Shown here: one piece after another, positions 9,243 to 16,816 of the stretch | Numbering within the stretch: the stretch's first letter is position 1 | Layout: every line of letters begins with the position of its first letter | Source of the DNA: Acidobacteriota bacterium | GTDB lineage: Bacteria; Acidobacteriota; Vicinamibacteria; Vicinamibacterales; UBA2999 | DNA: 57,120 bases | Assembly: GCA_030650395.1 (NCBI GenBank) | Contig: JAUSDY010000073.1 | Span: 1 to 57,120, forward strand | Direction of reading: 5' to 3' | Program-made: the position numbers and the translations under genes | The notes under the pieces: model-generated | Seen by the model: only the letters and a program-made list of their open reading frames with translations | What the model was told of the DNA's origin: nothing | Database searches by the model: none

Positions 9243-9278
9243 TTGACATCTGGTAGGCATATGAATAGTATATTTTGT
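9243..9278 (+). promoter_or_regulatory. Sigma-70 promoter of vapBC, apparently leaderless
   Basis: TTGACA (9243-9248) is followed by a 17-base spacer and TAGTAT (9266-9271). The start codon of vapB begins 8 bases after the -10 box, where transcription should start, so the message would have no leader. The stretch is markedly AT-rich against its surroundings. Confidence 0.7.
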
Positions 9279-9485
9279 ATGCGAACGACCTTGGATTTAC
9301 CGGAAGCGTTGGTGGATGACGCGCGCGCTGTTTTGGGCTTCAAGTCCAAGACCGACACCGTGGTCTATGCGTTAAGGGAAGTGGTGCGCCGCGGCCACGT
9401 TGAAGGCTTGAAGGCCCTCTTCGGGAAAGTCCACATCGACTTGGATCTCGCCAAGGTCAGGGGACGACGCCGGGCCCGGCCGTGA
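9279..9485 (+). CDS. vapB: VapB-family antitoxin
   Basis: A 68-residue protein starting MRTTLDLPEALVDDARAVLG, the ribbon-helix-helix opening of DUF2191/VapB antitoxins, with the SKTDTVVYALREVV helix and a basic C-terminal tail. It should bind DNA as a dimer and neutralise the VapC nuclease encoded directly after it (overlap of 4 bases). I prefer the ATG at 9279 over the GTG at 9237 because the upstream codons cover the promoter boxes and the family starts at MRTT. Autoregulation by the VapBC complex on the AT-rich promoter is typical of the family and is inferred here. Confidence 0.85.
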   Translation: MRTTLDLPEALVDDARAVLGFKSKTDTVVYALREVVRRGHVEGLKALFGKVHIDLDLAKVRGRRRARP

Positions 9486-9877
9486 TCGTCGTCGACACGT
9501 CCGTGTGGATCTTCGCTCTTCGGTCGGCGTCAGGGCCCGAGGCCACCACGCTTCGGTCGCTCCTCGACGCCGACGAAGTCGCGCTGGCGGTTCCGGTTCG
9601 AACGGAGCTGCTGATGGGTGCCCGCGCGAGCGATCGGGTGAAGCTGGAGAAAGAACTGAAAGGCCTGCCGCTGCTCTACCCCACCGACGAATCGTGGCGG
9701 ACCATCGATCGCTGGACCGACCGCGCATCGCGCGCCGGCGTCTCATTCGCGATCGGCGACCTGCTGATTGGTGTGCTCGCGGCGGATATCGGGGGGCTGG
9801 TGTGGTCGCTCGACAGCGACTTCGATCGGATGGAGAAACTGAAGCTGGTCGATCGCTTCACCGGTCCCAAGACCTAG
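9482..9877 (+). CDS. vapC: VapC-family PIN-domain ribonuclease toxin
   Basis: A 131-residue PIN domain. Candidate metal-binding acids are D5 (MIVVDTSVWI), E42 (RTELLMG), D93 (AIGDLLIG) and D111/D113 (SLDSDFDRM), the expected four-acid arrangement. The family cleaves tRNA or rRNA when the antitoxin is degraded. It starts with GTG overlapping the vapB stop (GTGA), which shows translational coupling. The pair sits at the edge of the lasso-peptide locus, a common place for toxin-antitoxin genes in acquired islands. Confidence 0.88.
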   Translation: MIVVDTSVWIFALRSASGPEATTLRSLLDADEVALAVPVRTELLMGARASDRVKLEKELKGLPLLYPTDESWRTIDRWTDRASRAGVSFAIGDLLIGVLAADIGGLVWSLDSDFDRMEKLKLVDRFTGPKT

Positions 9878-10033
9878 CCGTACTGGCGCGGCAGCGGAAA
9901 ATTGTGAGGGAAATAAGGTATGACAGTGCACATCGGGAGGCTGACCGGAGAGTCACGATGGAGTCCGGGCTTAACGTGACTGCGTGGCCCCATGCCGCGC
10001 GCTTCTCTCCGAGTGATTCGAAGGAGCTAATCG

Positions 10034-10204
10034 ATGGATCTACCGATCAACGACGATCGTGAAAACGCCAGGGGCGACGAAGACCGGGTGCAGAAGAAGA
10101 TCTGGTGCACGCCAGTTTTGATCATCGCGGATGTGAGTACCAGCGGCGCCTCGAAAATACAGCAGCAAAACGAGGCGGATCATACCCGTGGCCCGAGTTC
10201 GTGA
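10034..10204 (+). CDS. Lasso peptide precursor 1
   Basis: A 56-residue peptide with a very good ribosome site (AAGGAG, 7 bases before ATG). The leader (1-38) contains IWCTPVLI, which fits the [Y/W]xxPxL signature recognised by the PqqD-like B1 protein. The predicted core is ASKIQQQNEADHTRGPSS (39-56). Counting from Ala1, Glu falls at position 9, as needed for a nine-residue macrolactam ring, and the last residue is Ser. Precursor 2 keeps the same register. The leader would be cut after STSG, with Ser rather than Thr at position -2. The cut site and ring are predictions. Synthases, kinase and peptidase are encoded downstream. Confidence 0.8.
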   Translation: MDLPINDDRENARGDEDRVQKKIWCTPVLIIADVSTSGASKIQQQNEADHTRGPSS

Positions 10205-10283
10205 GCAAAGAGCCACAATTGCCACGGGCACACCCTCAGGACTGAGTCCTGTCGACAGATTCCAGTAGACCGACGTACACGTC

Positions 10284-10517
10284 ATGCCCCCTCCATGGCG
10301 GCTGTGGCTCTCCGGCCGCTTCGCTTTTGCCCACTACGGCTTTCCGTTCTCACTGACGACCCCGACGACCCCCGTGGCGCAGTTGCGCGCGATGGGTTTT
10401 TGCGCCCGCGCGACGATCCGGAATCCGCTCAAGCGGTGGCTGCGCGGTCCCGCCAACGGAAGGCGCGGCGGCGGAACAATTCTGGACTGCACCAAAAGCG
10501 CACATCTGGAGTCTTGA
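10284..10517 (+). pseudogene. Relic 5' end of a second ATP-grasp gene
   Basis: The frame begins MPPPWRLWLSGRFAFAHYGF and continues as a near copy of the first 55 or so residues of the intact ATP-grasp protein (MPATWRLWLSDRFAFAHYGF). It then departs after WLRG into an unrelated tail ending at 10517. It lies in the same place relative to precursor 1 as the intact gene does relative to precursor 2. It is best read as what remains of a duplicated gene. A short translated peptide from it is possible but no function is suggested. Confidence 0.72.
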
Positions 10518-10610
10518 GCGGACAGTATGTAGGGTCTGGAGCCTAACGTGGTAGGCTCAGAGCTTCGAATGCGGTGGCCTCTACCGATCGATTCGAGGAA
10601 CCGGACCCGG

Positions 10611-10772
10611 ATGATGAATGACGAACGTGAAAACACCGATGGCGACAACGGGCGGGTGCAGAAGCAGATCTGGCGCACGCCGCTGTTGATCATGGCGGAT
10701 GTGAGCATTAGCGGCGCGGGGAAAGCTACCGAGACCACCGAGACACAACCAAACCCCGGCCCGGCTTCGTGA
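10611..10772 (+). CDS. Lasso peptide precursor 2
   Basis: A paralogue of precursor 1, 52 or 53 residues depending on whether ATG 10611 or 10614 is used. The shared leader core RVQKxIWxTPxLIxADVSxSG contains the W-x-x-P-x-L signature. The predicted core peptide is AGKATETTETQPNPGPAS, again with Ala1, Glu9 and a C-terminal Ser. A register starting at the preceding Gly would place Glu at position 7, but precursor 1 has no acid at 7-9 in that register, so Ala1-Glu9 is preferred. GAGG lies about 12 bases upstream, a weaker ribosome site than precursor 1 has. An upstream in-frame GTG at 10548 is less likely. Confidence 0.8.
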   Translation: MMNDERENTDGDNGRVQKQIWRTPLLIMADVSISGAGKATETTETQPNPGPAS

Positions 10773-10878
10773 GCCGAGCGGCCAAAATTGCGGGCACACC
10801 TCCAGTAGATCAACGCTTACCCTTGCTGTCTCGCGCATCGCTTCGTGGAGGATCGCTCCGGTCAGCGGTGTAGCCGTC

Positions 10879-12087
10879 ATGCCCGCAACATGGCGGCTGT
10901 GGCTCTCCGACCGCTTCGCCTTTGCCCACTACGGCTTTCCGTTCTCACTGACGACCCCGACGACCCCTGTAGCGCGGTTGCGCGCAATGGGGTTTCGTGC
11001 CCGCTCGACGGGCCGGAATCCGCTCAAAGGGTGGCTGCGCGGTGCGGCCATGATGATATCGTGGCCGATCGGTGCGTTCCTCGATGCGCTCCGCGACGCC
11101 CGCGCGATCGCGACCGCGGACTCCCGTGTGCATCTGGTCACCACGCTCGTCGACATCTACGTCCTGGCGCTGACGCGCAATATTCCTCCACTGGAATACA
11201 AGCTGTATCGCTTCCATGAGCCCGCCGGTCGGGCGGACATGCACCAGTATCTCTATTGGACCGACCTCTCCGCGCTCGCTGCGCTGAACGCGAGGCATGG
11301 CGCCGAGAATCGCGATGTGCAGGATAAGCATTGCTTTGCGGATATTTGCGCTCGCCACGGACTTCCGTATGTGCCGACATTCGCCGTGTTCGAGCACGGA
11401 CGACAGACGGCGCCCGATCGGCCCTTCGCTCCGGAGCAATCGCGCCTGTTCGTCAAGCACCTCCGGGGAAAAGGGAGCATGGGCGCGGAACGCTGGACAC
11501 GCGAGGGCAACTGCTATCGCAACACGCAAGCTGTCGCCGTGCCGGCCGCCGACCTCCCCGAACGCTTGCGTAGAACCGATTGCATTGTTCAGCCGTGCCT
11601 CGATAACCATTCATCGCTGGCGACGCTCACCAACGGCGCGCTGGCGTGCCTGCGCATCGTCACGGGCATCAATCGCGGGAACCAGGCGGAATTCATCTGG
11701 GCGATGTTGATCCTGCCCTTCGGCACGCTCAAGAGCTCAACGTCGGGCATCATCTGCCGCGTCGATCCGCAGACGGGTACGATCACGCGTGCGCTCAACA
11801 TCTGGACCGAGCGCGACATTACGGACCATCCGGATACCGGCGCCGCGCTCATCGGATTCGCCGTGCCATTCTGGCGCGAAAGCGTCGCGCTGGTCAGACA
11901 AGCGCATGCCCTCGCGTTCGGACGATTTTTCTCCCTTGGATGGGATGTGGCGTTGACGGAAACCGGGCCGTTGCTGCTCGAAACGAATGCCGGCTGGGGG
12001 GCACTTCATCATCAGATACTGGACGGTCCAATCGGCCGCACCGTTTTTTCGCGGCTGGTGGAGGAGGAGTTGAACGGGTGCGGCTGA
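10879..12087 (+). CDS. ATP-grasp protein (sugar-transfer-associated type) in the lasso cluster
   Basis: A 402-residue protein resembling the sugar-transfer-associated ATP-grasp group (PF14397-like). Supporting segments are DKHCFADICARHGLPYVPTF, the nucleotide-binding VKHLRGKGSMGAERW, IVQPCLDNHSSLATLTNGAL, RIVTGINRG and the metal/ATP-site LLETNAGWG. Such enzymes join a carboxylate to an amine or other nucleophile using ATP. Its place between the precursors and the cyclase, and a 10-base overlap with the cyclase gene, suggest it tailors the peptide, for example ligation at the C-terminus or a side chain. That is inference. The first 55 residues are duplicated in the upstream relic. A start further in (for example MGFRAR) is possible. 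Confidence 0.72.
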   Translation: MPATWRLWLSDRFAFAHYGFPFSLTTPTTPVARLRAMGFRARSTGRNPLKGWLRGAAMMISWPIGAFLDALRDARAIATADSRVHLVTTLVDIYVLALTRNIPPLEYKLYRFHEPAGRADMHQYLYWTDLSALAALNARHGAENRDVQDKHCFADICARHGLPYVPTFAVFEHGRQTAPDRPFAPEQSRLFVKHLRGKGSMGAERWTREGNCYRNTQAVAVPAADLPERLRRTDCIVQPCLDNHSSLATLTNGALACLRIVTGINRGNQAEFIWAMLILPFGTLKSSTSGIICRVDPQTGTITRALNIWTERDITDHPDTGAALIGFAVPFWRESVALVRQAHALAFGRFFSLGWDVALTETGPLLLETNAGWGALHHQILDGPIGRTVFSRLVEEELNGCG

Positions 12088-13958
12088 TCTGTGGCGTCTG
12101 GCACCTTGACGGGCGACCGGCTTCGGCGCGAACGCTCGACGCCATGACGCGCGAAATGATCGCGCCGGGCCTGAGCTCGCAGCTTCGCACCTGGCGCGAG
12201 GGCCCGCTCGGCCTCGCGGTGGTTGATTTTTCTCAAGAAGCCGGCGCCAGCACGTCGCTGCCGCGCGATGCGGAAGGCCGCGTGCTTGCCGCGGACGTTC
12301 GCCTTGACGAACCGGACGCGCTTGCACGCAGCCTCAATCGCGCGCCCTCCGACGACGACGCGCTGCTCCTGGCAGCTGTCAGCCGTTGGGGCGCGGAGGC
12401 ACCACGGCATGTCTTGGGCGATTACGCGTTCGCCGCGTGGGATGTGAAAACGCGAACGCTGCTGTGCGCGCGCGATGCGCTCGGTGTCAGGCCCTTGGTT
12501 TATCTCCATCAGCCGGAGAGACTCTTCGCCTTCGCCTCCTTGCCGCGCGCGATCCATGGCGCCGATCTGATCGCGCGACGGCTCGACGAGACCGCCCTGG
12601 CGCGTCGGATCATGCTCACACGGCGAGCGGACGATACGCTGTGCCAGGACGTGCGCCGCCTGCCGGCCGCGCACGTGCTCGAGGTCTCGGCCGGGGGGGT
12701 GTCGGTTCGGCCCTATTGGCAACTCAGCCGCGAACGGGCGGGCACGCGCCGAATCGCGCCGGAGGAGGCGGCGCAGGAGTTGCGGCGTCTCATTGACGAG
12801 GCGGTGCGATGCCGGCTCCCCGCCGATGGGCCGGTCGCCGCACACTTGAGCGGCGGCCTGGATTCATCCGCAATCGCGATTCTTGCCGCGCGTCGCCTAC
12901 GTGCTGACCACCGCGCGTTCCTGACCTATTCCTTTCTCGCGAGGCAATCAGACGGCACACCGACTGAAGACGAGACGCCGTTCGTAGGCGCCGTGCGCAC
13001 GCAGGAACCAGACCTCGCCTGGATGCCGATCCATGCGCCGCCCTTTGACCGTGGCCTTGCCGCCCGAATGGACGTCGATCGTCTGCTCTCGATCGAAGCG
13101 GACGATCCCGAGAATGCCATTTGCGCTCACGCTGCGGCGCAGGGCGCGCACGTCGTTCTCTCCGGCTGGGGCGGTGACGAGGGCCCGACGTTCAACGGAC
13201 GCGGCGCGCTGGCCGAAGGCTTCCTGCGTGGGCGCTGGCGCTATGTGGCCGCCGAACTTTCGGCGCTGCACCGCACACGCAGCTGGTCGTTCACCGCCAT
13301 TTGCCGCGGCGAGATTCTGTCCTATCTCATCCCGCAACCGCTGATGAACGCCCAGCGCCGCCTGCGCCGTCGTCCCGTTTCTTTCGTCGATCAACTCTGT
13401 CCTCTGGTGGCATCCGCGCGGGCCGCCAGCCTGGGCGGCAGCGACCTGGAAACGCTTGGCATGGGACCCGATGCGCGCGAGAATCAGATGCGCTTGTTGT
13501 CGAGCCCGCACCTCGCCGAGCGCACCGAGAACTGGGCATCGATCGGCGCGCGCTACGGGATGGCGTTCGCGTTTCCGATGCTCGACCGGCGGGTCCTCGA
13601 ATTCGCGGTCTCGCTGCCCAGTGCACTCTTCTTGCGCGGAGGATACAGGCGCCGCGTGTTTCGTGATGCGATGGAGGGCGTGCTGCCGGAAGCGATTCGC
13701 TGGCGGCACCAGAAGCTTATGCCGTTACCAGATTTGCTCACGATGGCGGCTGGACATCGCGACGAGATCCTGCAGTATCTGGATGCGGTGGCCGACCATT
13801 CGCGCGTCCGCACGTTGTTCGACCTCGACGGCGTGCGCGCCGTGGCCGCATCCTTGCCGTCGCCCGACGCGGTCCGCGCCGGAACCGCCGATGTGACGGG
13901 ATTAATCGTCGTGCTGCACTTCTTACCGGCCATCGCGTACCTCGAACAGCACTACTGA
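12078..13958 (+). CDS. Lasso peptide macrolactam synthetase (asparagine-synthase-like, C protein)
   Basis: A 626-residue AsnB-type protein. The N-terminal half resembles the glutaminase domain, but the Cys sits at position 5 (VRLICGVWHLDG), not 2. The synthetase half carries the PP-loop SGGLDSS (258-264), and GWGGDEG and MLDRRVLEFAVSLPS follow. In lasso clusters this enzyme adenylates the Asp/Glu side chain and closes the ring on the core N-terminus. The GTG start at 12078, preceded by GAGGAGG, was chosen because the protein homology begins there; the open frame extends upstream only through the ATP-grasp gene. It overlaps the methyltransferase gene by 1 base (TGATG). Confidence 0.88.
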   Translation: MRLICGVWHLDGRPASARTLDAMTREMIAPGLSSQLRTWREGPLGLAVVDFSQEAGASTSLPRDAEGRVLAADVRLDEPDALARSLNRAPSDDDALLLAAVSRWGAEAPRHVLGDYAFAAWDVKTRTLLCARDALGVRPLVYLHQPERLFAFASLPRAIHGADLIARRLDETALARRIMLTRRADDTLCQDVRRLPAAHVLEVSAGGVSVRPYWQLSRERAGTRRIAPEEAAQELRRLIDEAVRCRLPADGPVAAHLSGGLDSSAIAILAARRLRADHRAFLTYSFLARQSDGTPTEDETPFVGAVRTQEPDLAWMPIHAPPFDRGLAARMDVDRLLSIEADDPENAICAHAAAQGAHVVLSGWGGDEGPTFNGRGALAEGFLRGRWRYVAAELSALHRTRSWSFTAICRGEILSYLIPQPLMNAQRRLRRRPVSFVDQLCPLVASARAASLGGSDLETLGMGPDARENQMRLLSSPHLAERTENWASIGARYGMAFAFPMLDRRVLEFAVSLPSALFLRGGYRRRVFRDAMEGVLPEAIRWRHQKLMPLPDLLTMAAGHRDEILQYLDAVADHSRVRTLFDLDGVRAVAASLPSPDAVRAGTADVTGLIVVLHFLPAIAYLEQHY

Positions 13959-15585
13959 TGATCCCACCAGCGATGGAGGTCCTTCTTGTCGAGATCCAGG
14001 AACGCCCGCACGACAGGTTGCTGCACGAAGAGGGCGTCCAATTACTGACGGATCTCAGCGATGGCGCGTCCGGGAGACCTGCAATTCAGTCGCAGCTCAT
14101 CTCCGATCTCCTGGCGACGCTGTTCGAACACGATCTCATCGATCATCAGGAGATTGCGTCGTGTGCGATCGGCCAGCTGAAGCGCAGATACGGAATCGAC
14201 TCCAACACCGCGCCGGCCGAACCTCTGGCGCAGTCGCTGGCTCAAGACAATCTCTTCCTCTCGACGCTTCGGCGCATCATCAACATCGACCCTGAATTCG
14301 AGATCTTCCTGAGGCAGGCACGACGCTTTCTGTTGTTCCACTATCAGGGCGAGCGGGCTCTCTCCCGGCGTCTTCTGCCTCTCATCGAGGCGCTGGCGCA
14401 GCAGGGTTTCAACAACGAATACATTCTCCACGAGGAAGAGGATGAGCGCCGTGCGGTGCACGAGATCGAGGCGCAGCTCGAGCAGACCTTCAATGGGGAC
14501 GACATGAGGGACAGCGAGCTCCCCTTGCTTGTCGTCGGCATGTATCGTCCGCTCGCGAGCCTCCCCTTCGTACACCGAATCGAGGACGTAGCCATCGAGA
14601 CCATCTCAAAAGAAGCCCGCGCGGCGATGACCCGAATGATTCGTGAGCCTCTGGAGGAGAAAAGACTGTCGCGACGGATCCCTTCATTCGGTACCATCAC
14701 GCGTCCGACGTCCGAAGCGGTGCGCGCCCAGTACGAAGAGCATCCCTACCCGCGATGGTTCACGTTGGGTAGAACGAAAGCGCTGGAAAGTAGACTCAAG
14801 GGACTGGGTTCCGAATTCTCGTGGCCCTTCTCTTCAGCGGAACGGCTGGAGATTCTGGTACCCGGGTGTGGCACCGGCCGGCACCCGCTCTCGATTGCGG
14901 CGGGCACTCCTGATGCCCGCGTCCTGGCTTTGGATCTAAGTAAGGCCAGTCTGGCCTACGGGCAGCGCATGGCGGAAAAGCTGCAAATCCGCAATGTCAC
15001 ATTCGTGCATGGTGATTTGCTGGAACTGTCGACGCTCGGTAAGCGGTTTCATCACATCGATTGCATCGGGGTGCTCCATCATCTGAAAGATCCGATGGCC
15101 GGGTGGCAGGTGTTGGACCAGGTGCTGCTTCCAGGCGGGACCCTGCACGTCAGTGTGTACAGTACCGTGGCCAGGATGCACATCGAATTCTTGCGGAATG
15201 AGATCGCAAGACTCCAGATCCAACCAACGATCGCCGGCATGAAGGCATTTCGTCATCGGCTCTTGAATGATGAAAGATATAGGCTCTTCCTCCAGTACCT
15301 GCAGATAAAAGATTTCTTCAGCCTTAGAGCGGCTTTCGAGATTATCTGTTTCACGCCAGCGAGTACCGGTACCAGCTCGCGGAAATACGGCGTATCATCG
15401 ACCACTTCGGGTTCAGATTTCTCGGGTTCAGGGTGCCATCGCTGAAAGCCAAGTACCGCGAAATGTTTCCAGACCATCCAGCGATGAACAGCCTGGAGCA
15501 CTGGTGCCGATTTGAACGTCATTACGCAGGAAGCAATGCGCTATTCCAGTTATGGCTCCAGAAGCCGCTCTGCACCGAAGGTTGA
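13958..15585 (+). CDS. SAM-dependent methyltransferase of the lasso cluster, frameshifted near the C-terminus
   Basis: A protein with a helical N-terminal half, the QYEEHPYPRW motif (259-266), and a class I methyltransferase domain with motif I VPGCGTG (301-307), ALDLSKASL and CIGVLHHLKDP. The annotated frame ends at 15445 in nonsense. From about 15331 the next frame continues FRDYLFHASEYRYQLAEIRR and LFQLWLQKPLCTEG, ending at 15585, 5 bases before the kinase gene. One missing G near 15331 explains this. Methyltransferases in lasso clusters can esterify the C-terminus; the target here is unknown. Without the frame repair the last 80 or so residues are lost, probably harming function. Confidence 0.75.
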
Positions 15586-15590
15586 GGAAT

Positions 15591-16535
15591 ATGTGGCATT
15601 ATCGGATCGCCGGGCTTGGGGTGGCGTGCGAGATTCCGCTGCCGGGCATGCTGCCGTCCGACCCGATCGGAAGCGCCCCGGACGTGGTGATACGTCGCGC
15701 AGCGATACCCCCTGCGCTTCCAACCGCGACGTCGTCTGGACCCGATTGGGCCATGGCAGAGGGCCGGTTTCTCCTCGTCATTGCCGGCGTCGCGCGCATC
15801 CTGATCAGCGGCGGCAGGGACATCGCATTCGACATCGACGCCAATGCGGAGGAACGCGACGCGGCAATCTTTCTGCTCGGCACCGCCTTCGGCATCCTGC
15901 TGCAGCAGCGCGGCCACCTGGTGCTCCATGCCAGCGCGGTGGCGGTGAACGGCCGCGCCGTTCTTTTTTGCGGGCCGTCCGGCGCCGGGAAATCGACGCT
16001 CGCGGCGGCGTTGTCGCGCGAGGCGTGCTCCTTCGTCACAGACGATGTCTGCCACGTGGCGTTCGACGCGGAGGGCAGACCCACCATCGCGCCCGACGGG
16101 CGCATGTTGAAACTGTGGGCCGATGCGCTGAACCATCTATCGCTCGGCCACGCCAAGGGCGACGCGGTGCGTGGGCGCATGGAGAAGTACTATGTGCCGC
16201 CAACCCGATTAACTGAGCCGTCCGGTTTGCCCCTGGCGGCCGTCTACTTTTTGCGCGACGCCCGCCCGTCGCTGACCATCGGGATCGAACGGGTGAACGT
16301 CGCCGAGGCGGCGGCGCTCCTGGCGTCGAACGCCTATCGTCCGGAGTTGACGGAAAAGATGGGGCTCGTGAAGTCCTACTTCTTCGATGCGGCCAAGGTG
16401 TGGCGGCATGCCCGCCTCTTCCTCCTCACCCGCCCGCTCGATTTTGCCGTGATGCCGCAGGTGGTTCGTGATCTCGACGCGCATTGGCGGGCGTTGGGAC
16501 TCTTGCCTGCCACGGGCACGGCGGGAGCGCCATGA
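15591..16535 (+). CDS. HPr-kinase-like lasso peptide kinase
   Basis: A 314-residue protein with the C-terminal HPr kinase fold: HLVLHASAVAVNGRAVLF, a P-loop GPSGAGKST (128-136) and FVTDDVCHV. Relatives in paeninodin-type lasso clusters phosphorylate the C-terminal Ser of the precursor. Both precursors here end in Ser, which fits. I chose ATG 15591 (MWHYRIAGLG), preceded by TTGAGGAAT; the longer frame from 15552 overlaps the methyltransferase end. It overlaps the B1 gene by 4 bases (ATGA). The lack of any PTS genes nearby speaks against a carbon-catabolite role. Confidence 0.85.
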   Translation: MWHYRIAGLGVACEIPLPGMLPSDPIGSAPDVVIRRAAIPPALPTATSSGPDWAMAEGRFLLVIAGVARILISGGRDIAFDIDANAEERDAAIFLLGTAFGILLQQRGHLVLHASAVAVNGRAVLFCGPSGAGKSTLAAALSREACSFVTDDVCHVAFDAEGRPTIAPDGRMLKLWADALNHLSLGHAKGDAVRGRMEKYYVPPTRLTEPSGLPLAAVYFLRDARPSLTIGIERVNVAEAAALLASNAYRPELTEKMGLVKSYFFDAAKVWRHARLFLLTRPLDFAVMPQVVRDLDAHWRALGLLPATGTAGAP

Positions 16536-16816
16536 CACTCAGCCGATCGTCAACGGTGCGACGCAATCCCGACCTGCTGCACGCCGTGGCAGGCGACGAC
16601 ATCCTGATGATGAGCGTCGAGGCGGGAACCTATTTCGGCCTTGAACAAGTGGGCGCGCGCATTTGGGAGCTGGTCGCCGACCCGATCACCGTCGAACAGA
16701 TTTGCGCGCGTCTGATCGACGAGTATGACGTCGGCTCGGACGTCTGCGAAGCCGAGGTGCTCGCCTTTCTCGCCCATCTGGCCGAACAGCACATCATTTA
16801 TGTCGCTCAGGAATAA
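16532..16816 (+). CDS. PqqD-like lasso leader-binding protein (B1, RRE)
   Basis: A 94-residue PqqD-family protein: VRRNPDLLHAVAGDDILMMS, YFGLEQVGARIWELVADP, and CEAEVLAFLAHLAEQHII. This winged-helix fold (RiPP recognition element) binds the precursor leader, here presumably the W-x-x-P-x-L motif, and presents it to the peptidase and cyclase. The ATG at 16532 overlaps the kinase stop. The B2 gene overlaps its end by 17 bases. Separate B1 and B2 genes are common in lasso clusters outside the microcin J25 type. Confidence 0.9.
   Translation: MTLSRSSTVRRNPDLLHAVAGDDILMMSVEAGTYFGLEQVGARIWELVADPITVEQICARLIDEYDVGSDVCEAEVLAFLAHLAEQHIIYVAQE

Larger units (their letters stand above)
9960..11044 (+). 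repeat. Tandem duplication: precursor gene plus start of the ATP-grasp gene
   Basis: Unit 1 (about 9960-10448) and unit 2 (about 10528-11044) share the same order: an upstream stretch, a precursor gene, a spacer with GGGCACACC and TCCAGTAGA, then the start of the ATP-grasp gene. The match in the last part is close over 150 bases (for example TTTGCCCACTACGGCTTTCC in both). Unit 1 loses similarity just after the WLRG codons. This indicates duplication followed by loss of most of the first ATP-grasp copy. Similarity was judged by eye. Confidence 0.8.

Noticed and set aside
9958-10062. A small frame starting at the ATG 9958, overlapping precursor 1
   Set aside because: No counterpart in the second duplicated unit and no ribosome site, whereas the precursor frame is conserved in both units.
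10334-10880. Minus-strand open frames opposite the precursor region
   Set aside because: They simply mirror the duplicated plus-strand units and contain no known motif; the plus-strand frames show codon-level conservation of leader and core features.
11646-12077. N-terminal extension of the cyclase frame to 770 residues
   Set aside because: The extension lies in the ATP-grasp gene in another frame and does not look like AsnB sequence. GTG 12078 with a good ribosome site fits the family start.
15591-16535. True HPr kinase/phosphorylase of the PTS
   Set aside because: It lies in the lasso operon with no HPr or PTS genes, lacks the N-terminal HprK domain, and the precursors carry a C-terminal Ser as a fitting target.
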